Source of the DNA: an uncultured Nocardiaceae bacterium
GTDB taxonomy: Bacteria > Actinomycetota > Actinomycetes > Mycobacteriales > Mycobacteriaceae
DNA: 50,997 nucleotides
Assembly: GCA_936936565.1 (NCBI GenBank)
Contig: CAKZIX010000037.1
Span: forward strand, 1 to 50,997
Direction: 5' to 3'
Position numbers and translations under genes: made by a program. The notes beneath the pieces are model-generated. The model was not told where the DNA came from. It saw only the letters and a list, made by a program, of their open reading frames with translations, and did no database searches. This document shows positions 16,551-24,996 of the stretch, in pieces. Within the stretch, counting starts at the first letter, position 1. Every line of letters starts with the position of its first letter.

Positions 16551-17176
16551 TCCAGGCTCAACCGCACCAGGCACCTTTCCGGCCCGACGAACGGGCGCAG
16601 GTTCACCTTCACCGCATTGCGGGTGCTCGCGCGGTCCAACAGCTCACGCAGCAGCCCGAGGTGCACACCGCACACCACCTCCGAGTGGGTGCGCGCCAGA
16701 TCGCGCATCGGGCACCCCGCCAGCTTGATGGTGACGGCTTGCCCGTCTGCGGCCACGTCACGATCGGGCGCGAAACCCAGTTCGCCGAGCAGGTCGAGAG
16801 CGAACCGGCGGGCGTCGTCGAGGTCGTCGACCTGTTTGGCACCGTCGTCGAGTTTGGCGGCCCAGGCGCGACCGGCGCGCACCGCCGCCTCCAGGCGCTG
16901 ATTGCGGTCCACACCGAGCTGATCGGCGAGCACCTGCGCCAACTCCTGATAACCCGCGGACCGTTGCACCGCGGTGTATCCGATGCGCGGGCGGCCGCGG
17001 CCGCGCGGCGGCTGCGGCACCTGCCGCACCAGCGAATCGCGGGCCAAAACGTCCAGATGGAAGCGCACCGTGGTGACATGCTGGCCGGTGAGCTGCGCCA
17101 ATTGCCCAGCATCCAGCGGCCCATCGGCGTCGCGCAAAATCGCGAGCAGACGGCGGCGCGGCCAGGACTCCGACAC
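16373..17176 (-). CDS. ArsR/SufR-like winged-helix regulator with possible Fe-S ligands
   Basis: A 267-aa protein from GTG 17176. The N-terminal winged helix (LTGQHVTTVRFHLDVLARDS) is of the ArsR/DeoR kind. The C-terminal domain contains AGCPMRDLARTHSEVVCGVH and a third Cys in PERC, which resembles the cluster-binding region of SufR regulators of Fe-S assembly. The frame continues 178 bp into the antisense strand of maf, adding about 60 Ser/Pro/Arg-rich residues that look like read-through rather than a domain. It is divergent from sseA/sufE, likely targets. Confidence 0.75.
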   Translation of the reverse strand: MSESWPRRRLLAILRDADGPLDAGQLAQLTGQHVTTVRFHLDVLARDSLVRQVPQPPRGRGRPRIGYTAVQRSAGYQELAQVLADQLGVDRNQRLEAAVRAGRAWAAKLDDGAKQVDDLDDARRFALDLLGELGFAPDRDVAADGQAVTIKLAGCPMRDLARTHSEVVCGVHLGLLRELLDRASTRNAVKVNLRPFVGPERCLVRLSLDQPHSRATLTPTSSRSERSNGNPIPITLDGSPSMRSTNQPPSPSRVNAPATRNGSPDAR

Positions 17177-17241
17177 GGGCGATGACTCTAGTTGATCTGC
17201 GGGCGCTCTACCATCAGTGCAAACGTCCGAAGGAGCCGCAC

Positions 17242-18138
17242 GTGTCCGTTCCGCCCGATCCGAATCCCGATTTCGCGTTGTTCGCACACCCGCACCGGCT
17301 CGTGAGCACCCAGTGGCTGAACGCCCAGCTGGGCAACCCCGACGTCAAGATCGTCGAGTCCGACGAGGACGTGCTGCTCTACGACGTCGGCCACATTCCG
17401 GGCGCGGTGAAGATCGACTGGCACCTGGATCTCAACGATCCCGTCACGCGCGACTACATCGACGGCGAAAAGTTCGCGGACCTGATGAGCCGCAAGGGAA
17501 TTCGTCGCGAGGACACCGTCGTCATCTACGGCGACAAGAGCAACTGGTGGGCCGCCTACGCGCTGTGGGTGTTCACCCTATTCGGACACGAGGACGTCCG
17601 CTTGCTCGACGGCGGACGCGACGCCTGGTTCAGCGAGGACCGCGACACCACCCTCGACGTACCGCAGCCGGCGCCCACCTCCTACCCCGTCGTCGCACGC
17701 AACGACGAGCCCATCCGGGCGTTCAAGGACGACGTGCTCGCCCACATAGACGGACCGCTCGGCCCCTTGGTCGATGTGCGCTCCCCCGCCGAGTACACCG
17801 GCGAACGCACCCACATGCCGGACTATCCCGAAGAGGGCGCCCTCCGCGGCGGCCACATCCCGACCGCGGTGAGCATCCCGTGGGCCAAGGCCGCCGCGTC
17901 CGACGGCCGCTTCCGTTCGCACGCCGAACTGGTCGAGCTGTACGGCGACATCAAGCCGGGCGACGACATCATCGCCTACTGCCGCATCGGAGAACGCTCC
18001 AGCCACACCTGGTTCGTGCTCACCCACCTGCTCGGGTACGGGCACGTGCGCAACTACGACGGCTCCTGGACCGAGTGGGGCAATGCGGTCCGGGTACCCA
18101 TCGTCCGTGGCGAAGAGCCCGGCAGTGTCTCTGCCTGA
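17242..18138 (+). CDS. sseA: Thiosulfate/3-mercaptopyruvate sulfurtransferase (rhodanese)
   Basis: A 298-aa two-domain rhodanese. The start GTG 17242 has AAGGAG upstream. The N domain is inactive; the C domain carries the catalytic Cys in the loop IIAYCRIGERSSHTWF, the CRIGERSS signature of actinobacterial SseA. The enzyme transfers sulfane sulfur to thiol acceptors. The next gene, overlapping by 14 bp, is SufE-like, so sulfur is probably handed to it. Matches Rv3283. Confidence 0.93.
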   Translation: MSVPPDPNPDFALFAHPHRLVSTQWLNAQLGNPDVKIVESDEDVLLYDVGHIPGAVKIDWHLDLNDPVTRDYIDGEKFADLMSRKGIRREDTVVIYGDKSNWWAAYALWVFTLFGHEDVRLLDGGRDAWFSEDRDTTLDVPQPAPTSYPVVARNDEPIRAFKDDVLAHIDGPLGPLVDVRSPAEYTGERTHMPDYPEEGALRGGHIPTAVSIPWAKAAASDGRFRSHAELVELYGDIKPGDDIIAYCRIGERSSHTWFVLTHLLGYGHVRNYDGSWTEWGNAVRVPIVRGEEPGSVSA

Positions 18139-18535
18139 GCAACTGCAGGAGATCGTCGACGACTTCGCCGCCGTCGACGGTCAGGACAAGCTGACGCTGC
18201 TGCTCGAATTCTCCCGTGAGCTGCCCGCGCTGCCCGACGAGCTCGCCGAGGCCGCCATGGAGCCGGTGCCGGAGTGCCAGTCGCCACTGTTCCTGGCCGT
18301 CGACGCCGACGACCGGGACCGCGTGCGGCTGCACTTCAGCGCACCCGCCGAAGCCCCGACGACCCGCGGATTCGCCTCGATCCTGCACCAGGGGCTAGAC
18401 GGCCTGCCCGCCGCGGACATCCTGGCCGTTCCGGACGACTTCTACAGTGCGCTCGGGCTGGCCGATGCCGTCAGTCCGCTGCGGCTGCGCGGCATGTCGG
18501 CCATGCTCGCGCGCATCAAGCGCCACCTGCGCTGA
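18125..18535 (+). CDS. SufE-like sulfur acceptor protein
   Basis: A 136-aa protein starting at GTG 18125 within the end of sseA. The active-site Cys sits in PVPECQSPLFLAVDA, the SufE/CsdE position, and the C-terminus RGMSAMLARIKRHLR is typical. SufE proteins accept persulfide sulfur from a donor and pass it on; here translational coupling to the rhodanese points to SseA as donor. Ortholog position Rv3284. In M. tuberculosis the next gene is accA3, whereas here an accessory block of roughly 22-23 kb begins. Confidence 0.9.
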   Translation: MSLPEQLQEIVDDFAAVDGQDKLTLLLEFSRELPALPDELAEAAMEPVPECQSPLFLAVDADDRDRVRLHFSAPAEAPTTRGFASILHQGLDGLPAADILAVPDDFYSALGLADAVSPLRLRGMSAMLARIKRHLR

Positions 18536-18620
18536 GCTGTCGTCCGATCGCCGGATACCGGCATCGGCTGTCCCCCAATAACGTTCCGGCGTAACGCCGC
18601 CGGTGCGAGGAGGATGCGCG

Positions 18621-19472
18621 ATGACCAACGGCAGGACGGACCAAGCACCCGCCGGTCGCCGCCTCGGCGCCTGGGCCATCGATTTCGCGGTGATCCTCGC
18701 GGTCGCTGCCGGGCTCGGTTCCATGACGCACTTTCGGGTCGCCGACCACCTGTCCAGCTGGCCGGATCTGGCCCAGGCCGGCGTCTGGGAGGTACTCCAG
18801 TCCGACGGCGATTGGGCCGGCGCCGGGCGCTCGGTCGGCGCCGACGTCGTGGGCGAGGTACTCGGACTGATCACGCAGGCGTTCGTCGCGCTGATCGTCG
18901 TCGTGTTCGCGTACCAGTTCGCCGGATTGTTGTGGAAGGGCGCGACACTCGGCAAGGCGTTGCTCGACCTGCGGGTAGTTCCCAACGGGCAAGCCCCGGA
19001 CCGGCTCTCACCACGTCGGGCCGCGACGCGGGCGCTGACGACCACCATGACCGACGTCGGCCTCTACGCCCTGGCCTGCATGGCGCTGCTCGCCGGCCGG
19101 TTCGTGCTGTCGTTCGTCTTGTGGGTCGCGGCCGTGGTCGTCCTGATCGTCAACGCGGCGCCGATCTCCGGCACCGGACGCTCGCTCGTCGACCGCATCG
19201 CCGGGACCGCCGTGGTTCCAGCGGGCCGCTTCCGCCGCACCTGGGAGGTGGCGCGCGAACACGCCACCGTCGAGCGCGGCATTGCCGACACCCGAGTCGG
19301 CCTCGCACAAGTCCAAGGAACTGCAGGCGCCGCAGCCCAGCGCGCCTCGCAAGCGGCCAAGCATGTCCTCGACTCCGAGCACGGCCGGCGGGCGGTCGGC
19401 GAGGCGAAACGTGTCGGCGCGGGCTTGAAGGGCGTCTACGACCGGCGCCGCGCCGCGCGGGGCGACCGCTGA
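18621..19472 (+). CDS. RDD family membrane protein with long C-terminal helical tail
   Basis: A 283-aa protein from ATG 18621 (GAGGAGG upstream). The RDD domain is recognised by RRLGAWAIDFAVILAV at the start, a second helix around VALIVVVFAYQFAGLLW with GATLGKALLDLRVV, and a last hydrophobic segment FVLSFVLWVAAVVVLIVNAA followed by RSLVDRIAGTAVV. After the membrane part there is an unusual 80-residue soluble tail rich in Ala, Arg and Gln, predicted helical. RDD proteins have been linked to ion transport, but no activity is assured here. It is the first gene of the accessory block. Confidence 0.85.
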   Translation: MTNGRTDQAPAGRRLGAWAIDFAVILAVAAGLGSMTHFRVADHLSSWPDLAQAGVWEVLQSDGDWAGAGRSVGADVVGEVLGLITQAFVALIVVVFAYQFAGLLWKGATLGKALLDLRVVPNGQAPDRLSPRRAATRALTTTMTDVGLYALACMALLAGRFVLSFVLWVAAVVVLIVNAAPISGTGRSLVDRIAGTAVVPAGRFRRTWEVAREHATVERGIADTRVGLAQVQGTAGAAAQRASQAAKHVLDSEHGRRAVGEAKRVGAGLKGVYDRRRAARGDR

Positions 19473-19501
19473 GGGATCTGCCCACTTGTCGCAGCGGGCC
19501 A

Positions 19502-22495
19502 TCAAGGCGCCGGTTCGAGCACCGTGATCGCGGCCGGGCGCCGGATCGGTTCGTACGCGGCGGCGGCGCGCTCGACGTGGTGGCGTAGTGCGACGCGGCC
19601 GTCCGGCATGATCAACAGTGGCGGCGGCTGCATCGGCAGCGCCGCGCCGGCGATGAAGGCGGCGGCAGCTCCACTGCGCGGCTGAGCGGCGGCGCGCGTA
19701 TGCGGCTCGGTGTCGTCGCCGCGGGCGCCGATCACGTCGACCAGCGCGCGCAGCACGCCGGTCGGGTCTGGACTCGTGCCCGCCGCAACATGGGTTCCGG
19801 AGTTCACAGCGGTCTCGATCAGGTCGGCCATCAAGGTCTTGTCGCCGAGTTGATGCACCCATTCGAACGTCGACACGCGGCAGGCCAGGTTCAGTTCTGC
19901 CCACGCGATGCGCGATGCCGCGTGGGCAAACGTGAACCGCTGGGCATCGATGAAGATCGCCGCCGGCAGGGCTCGCGCGACGACGTCGATCATGGCGGCA
20001 CCGCCGTCCGCCGCGATGCCCGCTCCGATGAGGTCCGATTTCGCGACTTCGACGGTAGCCCCGTACCCGAGGTTGGCCGCGCGCGCGGCGTCGAGCGCGG
20101 CGAGCGCAGCATCGGTGTTTCCGAGACCCGCCTCGGCGAGCGCAATGGTTCGATCGCAGATCGCGACGTACATCGACGACATCACCGACTCCCGGGCCAG
20201 CACGGCGCGCGCGCGACGCAGCAGCACGATGGCAGCCGCGAAGTTCCCCTGCAGCACCATCGCCGCCGCGATGCATTGGTCGACCCGGGCCAGTGTGCCG
20301 GGATCTACGAAGCTGCTGTTGGCATTTCCTGAGCTGGGCTCGAGCGCGTCGGCCGCGCGGCGGAATGCCGCCTCTGCGCCGGCAAAATCGTTGCGCCGCA
20401 TCAACATGTTGCCGAAGTTGCCGTCGACGAGCGCGATCGCCTCGGCGTTGCCCAAGGTCTCGAAAGCGGTGCGGCTGCGGCGCAGCGCCGATGCGGCGAG
20501 ATCCAGGCGGCCACTGTCGAGGTACAGCACACCCATGTGGCAGTCGACCAGCGCGGCGTTGAACCGATCGCGTAGCCGTTCGAACCCGAGGCGCGCCTCG
20601 AGCAGGGTGACCTCGGCCTCGGCGAATCGGCCCTGGCAATACCTCGCCATGCCCGCAACATGCGCGCAATGCGCGATCCGGACGTCGAATCGGGGACCGA
20701 CGCCCATGCTCTCCCGCGCCGCCTCGGCGTGCCGGATCGCACGTGCGTAGTCACCGGATCCCATCAGGACCGACGCCTGCCCCATGCGGCAATCTGTCGC
20801 GAGTTCTGCCACCCCGGCGGCCGTGGCGGTGGCAAACGCAGCCTCGAGATGTCGCATCGCCCCGTCCAGGTCGAGCTGATGAAGCGCGAGCCGACCCAAT
20901 TCCAATTCCGCGCGTGCGCAACGCTCGCCGTCGTCTGCCGCGAGAAATCGACGGCGCAAACGGCTCAGCTCCGCTTCGAGACCCTCGACTCGGCCGAGCG
21001 CCACGCGGGCGCGGGCGATCCCGAAGTCGCACCAGGCGACCTCGAGCTCGTCGCCGAGGCCGACGTAGTACTCGCGAACGGCGGCGCACACGGCGATCGC
21101 CTCGTCGTGGCGGCCCAGTTCGTCCAGCGTCATGCCCCGCATCACGTCGAGTTCGGCGGCCCGCGCGAAGTCTGCGCCCGCCCGGTACGCCTCGACCGCG
21201 CCGAACAACGAAACCACCGCCGACTCCGGACGGTTCGCATCTGCGTGCAGGCCCGCGATCCGCCCTAGACAATCACCGAGGTCTAGATGGCTATGTACCT
21301 GCCGATACCCCGCCGCCGCCGCGGTGAATGCGTCCATCGCCGCATCCGGCCTGCCGCAATCGGCGTACAACATCCCCAGTTGCTCGTCGCAGTTCGCGAC
21401 CGCAGCTACATCGGCACCGAGTTCCGTTCGGGCACGGTGCAATTCGGCTTCTGCGGTGGCGCGATCGTCGAGCTCACGAGAGGCGACCCCGATCACGTAC
21501 GAGCAATGCCCGATGTCTGCATCGGCGCCGTCGAGCCGCTCGAACAGGTCTCGCGCCGCACCGAACTCGGCACGTATCAGCGCCGCATCGTCGAGCTCGA
21601 TGGCGGCGCTGGCACCCAGGGCCCGACTGTCGGCCGCCTCCGCCAGGTTTTCGGCAGCCAGATATCCCGCGCTCGCCCGGCGGTACACCTCGACTGCCTC
21701 GGCGTGTGCGCCGGTTTCCGACAGCGCCGAGGCCAGCGAGTCGTCCGTCGCGGCCGCGGACTCGACCGCCGTCATCCGGTGATATCCGGCAGAGGCGCGG
21801 CGCAGTAACGGGATCGCCTCCTGGTGGCGGCCGAGCCGAACCATGCCGATCGCGGCGCCCTCGGCACATTCGAGGGCAAGCTCCGACATCTGGTCCCCCA
21901 GCATCGTCAGCACGTGCAGGAACGTCTCGACCGATTCGGCGAACATGTGCAACCGCACCTGCATCGCGGCAGCACGTCGCAGGCAGACCGCCGCATCCGC
22001 GACGCGGCCGGCCACGCGCAGGTCGTCGGCGGCGCGCCGGAACAACGACAGCGCCTGCGGGTAGTCCTCGACGTCGGCCAGCGCGATCGCGAGCACTTCG
22101 TCGAGTTCGGCCCGGTCTTCGTCGTTGCCCTCGGCCGCGTGCCAGCTCGCGGCAGCGCGCAAATAGCCGATCGCTTCGGCGGGGCGGCCGAGCTCGGCCA
22201 GCGCCAGACCCAACAGTTCGCCGCACTCGACGGCGAGCCCGGAATCCGCATCGCCGAGCAGCACGAGTGCCTCCCGGCACGCGGCGGCGGTGCCCTCGGC
22301 GTCGTCGAGTTCGGCCTTCCCGGCCGCGATGAGACGCAGGCACACCGCGGCGTCGTGCCAACGGCCGGCGGCACGGCAGGCGAGCAGTTCCGCGGCGAGA
22401 ATCCCGATCGCGTCTGCGTATGCACCGTCGGCCAACAAGTCGATGCCCGTTTGAATTCGGTCGGATCCGATGTCGTCCACGAAAATTGCCGTCAC
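19502..22495 (-). CDS. Large TPR-repeat protein
   Basis: A 997-aa protein from GTG 22495, with about 20 tandem TPR-type helical hairpins of 34-42 aa. The repeated sub-pattern is easy to see (CLRLIAAGKAELDDAEGTAA, LLGLALAELGRPAEAIGYLR, GMLYADCGRPDAAMDAFTAA). No signal or membrane helix. The last 180 or so residues differ: a helical region (FEWVHQLGDKTLMADLIETA) and a short end with PPPLLIMPDGRVALRHH. This layout resembles the N-terminal part of actinobacterial TPR-CHAT proteins, but no CHAT domain is fused here; a CHAT protein is encoded 12 kb away. Divergent from the lipoprotein/triad unit. Likely a scaffold or sensor. Confidence 0.85.
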   Translation of the reverse strand: MTAIFVDDIGSDRIQTGIDLLADGAYADAIGILAAELLACRAAGRWHDAAVCLRLIAAGKAELDDAEGTAAACREALVLLGDADSGLAVECGELLGLALAELGRPAEAIGYLRAAASWHAAEGNDEDRAELDEVLAIALADVEDYPQALSLFRRAADDLRVAGRVADAAVCLRRAAAMQVRLHMFAESVETFLHVLTMLGDQMSELALECAEGAAIGMVRLGRHQEAIPLLRRASAGYHRMTAVESAAATDDSLASALSETGAHAEAVEVYRRASAGYLAAENLAEAADSRALGASAAIELDDAALIRAEFGAARDLFERLDGADADIGHCSYVIGVASRELDDRATAEAELHRARTELGADVAAVANCDEQLGMLYADCGRPDAAMDAFTAAAAGYRQVHSHLDLGDCLGRIAGLHADANRPESAVVSLFGAVEAYRAGADFARAAELDVMRGMTLDELGRHDEAIAVCAAVREYYVGLGDELEVAWCDFGIARARVALGRVEGLEAELSRLRRRFLAADDGERCARAELELGRLALHQLDLDGAMRHLEAAFATATAAGVAELATDCRMGQASVLMGSGDYARAIRHAEAARESMGVGPRFDVRIAHCAHVAGMARYCQGRFAEAEVTLLEARLGFERLRDRFNAALVDCHMGVLYLDSGRLDLAASALRRSRTAFETLGNAEAIALVDGNFGNMLMRRNDFAGAEAAFRRAADALEPSSGNANSSFVDPGTLARVDQCIAAAMVLQGNFAAAIVLLRRARAVLARESVMSSMYVAICDRTIALAEAGLGNTDAALAALDAARAANLGYGATVEVAKSDLIGAGIAADGGAAMIDVVARALPAAIFIDAQRFTFAHAASRIAWAELNLACRVSTFEWVHQLGDKTLMADLIETAVNSGTHVAAGTSPDPTGVLRALVDVIGARGDDTEPHTRAAAQPRSGAAAAFIAGAALPMQPPPLLIMPDGRVALRHHVERAAAAYEPIRRPAAITVLEPAP

Positions 22496-22650
22496 CCGTT
22501 CGAGCCGTCGCCAGTTGCCGAAATCTTAAGACACCTCAGCCGGGCAACAATCATCCGATCGACCGACTCGACAATCCCACCGGCGCTGCGGGGCCGGAAA
22601 TTGGTCGGACCATGATTCGGGTCGGCGCATGTCGTCGGACGACTGACGCA

Positions 22651-22667
22651 CGTTCGGCGGACATCGC
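22651..22667 (+). promoter_or_regulatory. Copy 1 of a 17-bp motif shared with 26993
   Basis: CGTTCGGCGGACATCGC, 111 bp before the lipoprotein start, in the divergent gap with the TPR gene. It matches the site at 26993-27009 in 16 of 17 positions. An operator or an alternative sigma-factor element is possible. Confidence 0.4.
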
Positions 22668-22778
22668 AGTTGCATCGGCAAGACCTACGATAATTTGCGA
22701 CAACCAATAACGTCGAGCACCGAACTCGGTTCGTGATTTCTGGATGCCGAAAGTCGATGCAAAACGGAGGCGTAAATT

Positions 22779-23102
22779 ATGAAGAAGTGTGCCGTGGCGG
22801 GCTCGTTTGCTGCAATTGCTGTCGTGCTCGCCCTGTCCGGGTGCTCGTCCGACGACACACCGAGCGGTACCAGCGGGGCGAATGCCGCGCCGAGCGCCGC
22901 GGCCAATGCCGGGGGCGACACGACCTTTAAGGATTTCCTGGCAAAGGATTCTTCCGGCAAGGACGCGGTCATCGAGACCTACCTGCGGGCGACGGGCAAA
23001 TCCACGAGCAAGGCCGAAGTAGCCACCACCCGCGCTTCCGCCGAACTGTTCTGCCGCACCACCGGCAAGAGCAAGCTCGTGCGAAACATCGAAACCGGGT
23101 AG
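22779..23102 (+). CDS. Small lipoprotein
   Basis: A 107-aa protein from ATG 22779, with GGAGG nine bases upstream. The signal peptide ends in a lipobox, ALSGC, so the cysteine should be lipidated and the protein anchored to the outer face of the membrane. After a Ser/Gly/Ala linker the folded part (about residues 48-107) is short and helical, with one further cysteine (ELFCRTTGKSK). No family recognised. It precedes the vWA-PP2C-kinase genes by 158 bp on the same strand and could be the extracellular sensor or target of that system. Confidence 0.7.
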   Translation: MKKCAVAGSFAAIAVVLALSGCSSDDTPSGTSGANAAPSAAANAGGDTTFKDFLAKDSSGKDAVIETYLRATGKSTSKAEVATTRASAELFCRTTGKSKLVRNIETG

Positions 23103-23260
23103 CTGGTCCGCACGCGATGGGCCGGCGCCGTGGGGTACTGATCCGGCGGCGCGAACCCATCGGTGTCGATCAAACAGCGGACTGCGCGCCAACGCCCTGC
23201 CGAATACCGTCACAAACGCTGTGTGCACCCGCGGCATCCGAACCTTCAGGAGCGAATCCT

Positions 23261-23956
23261 TTGTCCGAGTTCACCATTCCGGTCAACGAAGCCAACCCCG
23301 ATCCACGCGTCGCCTGCATCGTCCTCGCCGATGTCTCGGGATCTATGTCCGGTGCCCCGATCGCTGCGCTCGAAGCGGGTTTCGGTTCGTTCGTCGACTA
23401 CGTGACGACCGACGACCTTGCGCGCAAGCGTGCCGAGGTTGCGGTCATCACGTTCGGTTCCGAAGCCGAGGTGCTGGTTCCCCTGCAAGAGGCACGCACC
23501 TTGCAGCGCGCGACCTTCCGAATCAACGGCTCGACGAACATGGCCGCGGCCGTCAACATGGCGATCGACATGATCGACGCCCGCAAGCACGAATACAAGG
23601 CCGCGGGCATTCAGTACTACCGACCGTGGCTGATTCTGTTGACCGACGGCGCGCCGAATCCGGCAGGTTTCGACGAAGCCGTGGTGCGGCTGAATTCCAT
23701 GGAGACAGCCAAAGGTGTCACCGTGTTCGCCATCGGGGTCGGCGACTATGTCGACTACGGAAAATTGGGCCGCTTGTCGACCCAACGCCAACCCGTTCCG
23801 CTGGCCGGCTTGAAGTTCGACGAGTTCTTCGAGTGGCTTTCGGCTTCGCTCGGCAATATGGCGAGTTCGGCCAGTTTCGGAAAGTCCGACGCCGAGGTGG
23901 CAAACAATTCCGAGCAGGTCGCGCTGGCTCCGATCGGCTGGACTACCGCGTGGTGA
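23261..23956 (+). CDS. vWA domain protein, TerY-like
   Basis: A 231-aa single-domain von Willebrand A protein. TTG 23261 is preferred because AGGAG lies 8 bp upstream and the domain starts right after it. The metal-ion-dependent adhesion site is complete: DVSGS (Asp24, Ser26, Ser28), Thr92 in NGSTNM and Asp129 in LLTDGAPN. The fold and the surrounding phosphatase and kinase genes match TerY, the vWA member of the TerY-P triad found with tellurite/phage stress systems. The stop overlaps the PP2C start by 4 bp (GTGA). Role: metal-dependent protein-protein interaction, probably with a phosphorylated partner. Confidence 0.85.
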   Translation: MSEFTIPVNEANPDPRVACIVLADVSGSMSGAPIAALEAGFGSFVDYVTTDDLARKRAEVAVITFGSEAEVLVPLQEARTLQRATFRINGSTNMAAAVNMAIDMIDARKHEYKAAGIQYYRPWLILLTDGAPNPAGFDEAVVRLNSMETAKGVTVFAIGVGDYVDYGKLGRLSTQRQPVPLAGLKFDEFFEWLSASLGNMASSASFGKSDAEVANNSEQVALAPIGWTTAW

Positions 23957-24993
23957 GATGGTCGCTGCGCCGTGGCGCTGCCGACATCCAGATCGCACCC
24001 GCACCGCCGCCTGCCGAGGTCGAGCCCGAACTGTCGGACGAGGCTCGACCGGAGCCGAACTTCTCCGCCGAGCCCGCGCCGGAACCGGACCCGGCGACCG
24101 CGGGGTGGCCGCCGGGTGGCCGCTGGCTGGCCTCCGGGGCATCGGTCACCGGGAACGGCCACCTGACGAAGGGGCTCGGCTGTGACGACGCGTTCGCCTA
24201 TGGAACATACGGCGATTTCATCGTGGCCGCCGTCGCCGACGGCGCCGGCAGCGTTACGGGTACCTCGGCATGGGGGTCGTTCACCGTCGTGGATGGCGTC
24301 GTCACCGATGCGTTGACGCCCGAATTCGTCGAGAGCTTGCGGAAAGCACCACGTGCAGGCGACGAACTGCGGGGCGTTATGGAGGCCCTGTTCGGACGTG
24401 CCCTCAAACGCCTCGAACGTCGTGCGGAGGAGTCGAATCTCGGTATCGGGAAGCTCGCCACCACGCTCGCGGTCGCCGTCGCGCTACCCGGTATCGCGGT
24501 GTTTGCACAGATCGGTGACGGCGTGATCGCGCTGCGGGGTATCGACGGCATCCGAACGGTGCTGACCGAGGACAAGGGCGACTATGCGAATCTGACCTGG
24601 TTCGTGCAGTCCGAGAGCGCGTTCGAGCAGTCGTTTCGAGTGTCGGTTGCCGAGGACGTGTCGGCCTTCGCGCTGAGCACCGACGGTATGGCGTACAAGA
24701 TCACAACCGTTGCCACCGGCGCCCCGTTCGAGCCATTCTTCGACGCCGCCTGGTCGTGGTTGGAATCGGGCATCGACGATGTCACGTTCGCGCAGTGGCT
24801 GTGCCGGGTCGAGAACGACCAAACCGAGGACGACAAAACGCTTGTACTCGCTCTATTGGCGGCGCCGCCCGGCTCGCCCGAGGCGGGTGCCGACGCAGAC
24901 TGCACAACGTGTCGGCGATCGTCGGGCTGGCCACCACCGTTGCCATCGGAGGGCGCGGCACCGCCGCCTTCCCGCGCGACGGAGGCACGATGA
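23953..24993 (+). CDS. PP2C-type Ser/Thr protein phosphatase
   Basis: A 346-aa protein beginning at GTG 23953, coupled to the vWA gene. Residues about 15-55 are a Pro/Glu-rich linker. The PP2C core follows with metal-binding signatures GCDDAF (Asp78/79), AVADGAGS (Asp96), IGDG, LSTDG and finally DDKTLVLALL. Such phosphatases reverse the action of Hanks-type kinases; the kinase gene starts 3 bp after the stop. The last 40 residues, Pro/Ser-rich with CTTC, look disordered. Complete metal ligands suggest an active enzyme. Confidence 0.88.
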   Translation: MRWSLRRGAADIQIAPAPPPAEVEPELSDEARPEPNFSAEPAPEPDPATAGWPPGGRWLASGASVTGNGHLTKGLGCDDAFAYGTYGDFIVAAVADGAGSVTGTSAWGSFTVVDGVVTDALTPEFVESLRKAPRAGDELRGVMEALFGRALKRLERRAEESNLGIGKLATTLAVAVALPGIAVFAQIGDGVIALRGIDGIRTVLTEDKGDYANLTWFVQSESAFEQSFRVSVAEDVSAFALSTDGMAYKITTVATGAPFEPFFDAAWSWLESGIDDVTFAQWLCRVENDQTEDDKTLVLALLAAPPGSPEAGADADCTTCRRSSGWPPPLPSEGAAPPPSRATEAR

Positions 24994-24996
24994 CAC

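Noticed and set aside
20660..22615. Several long plus-strand open frames opposite the TPR gene
   Set aside because: They mirror the GC-rich third positions of the 997-aa TPR gene, are Arg-rich, and lack ribosome sites and domains.
23221..23952. N-terminal extension of the PP2C frame through the vWA gene
   Set aside because: It is the out-of-frame shadow of the vWA gene; the GTGA junction at 23953 is the natural start.
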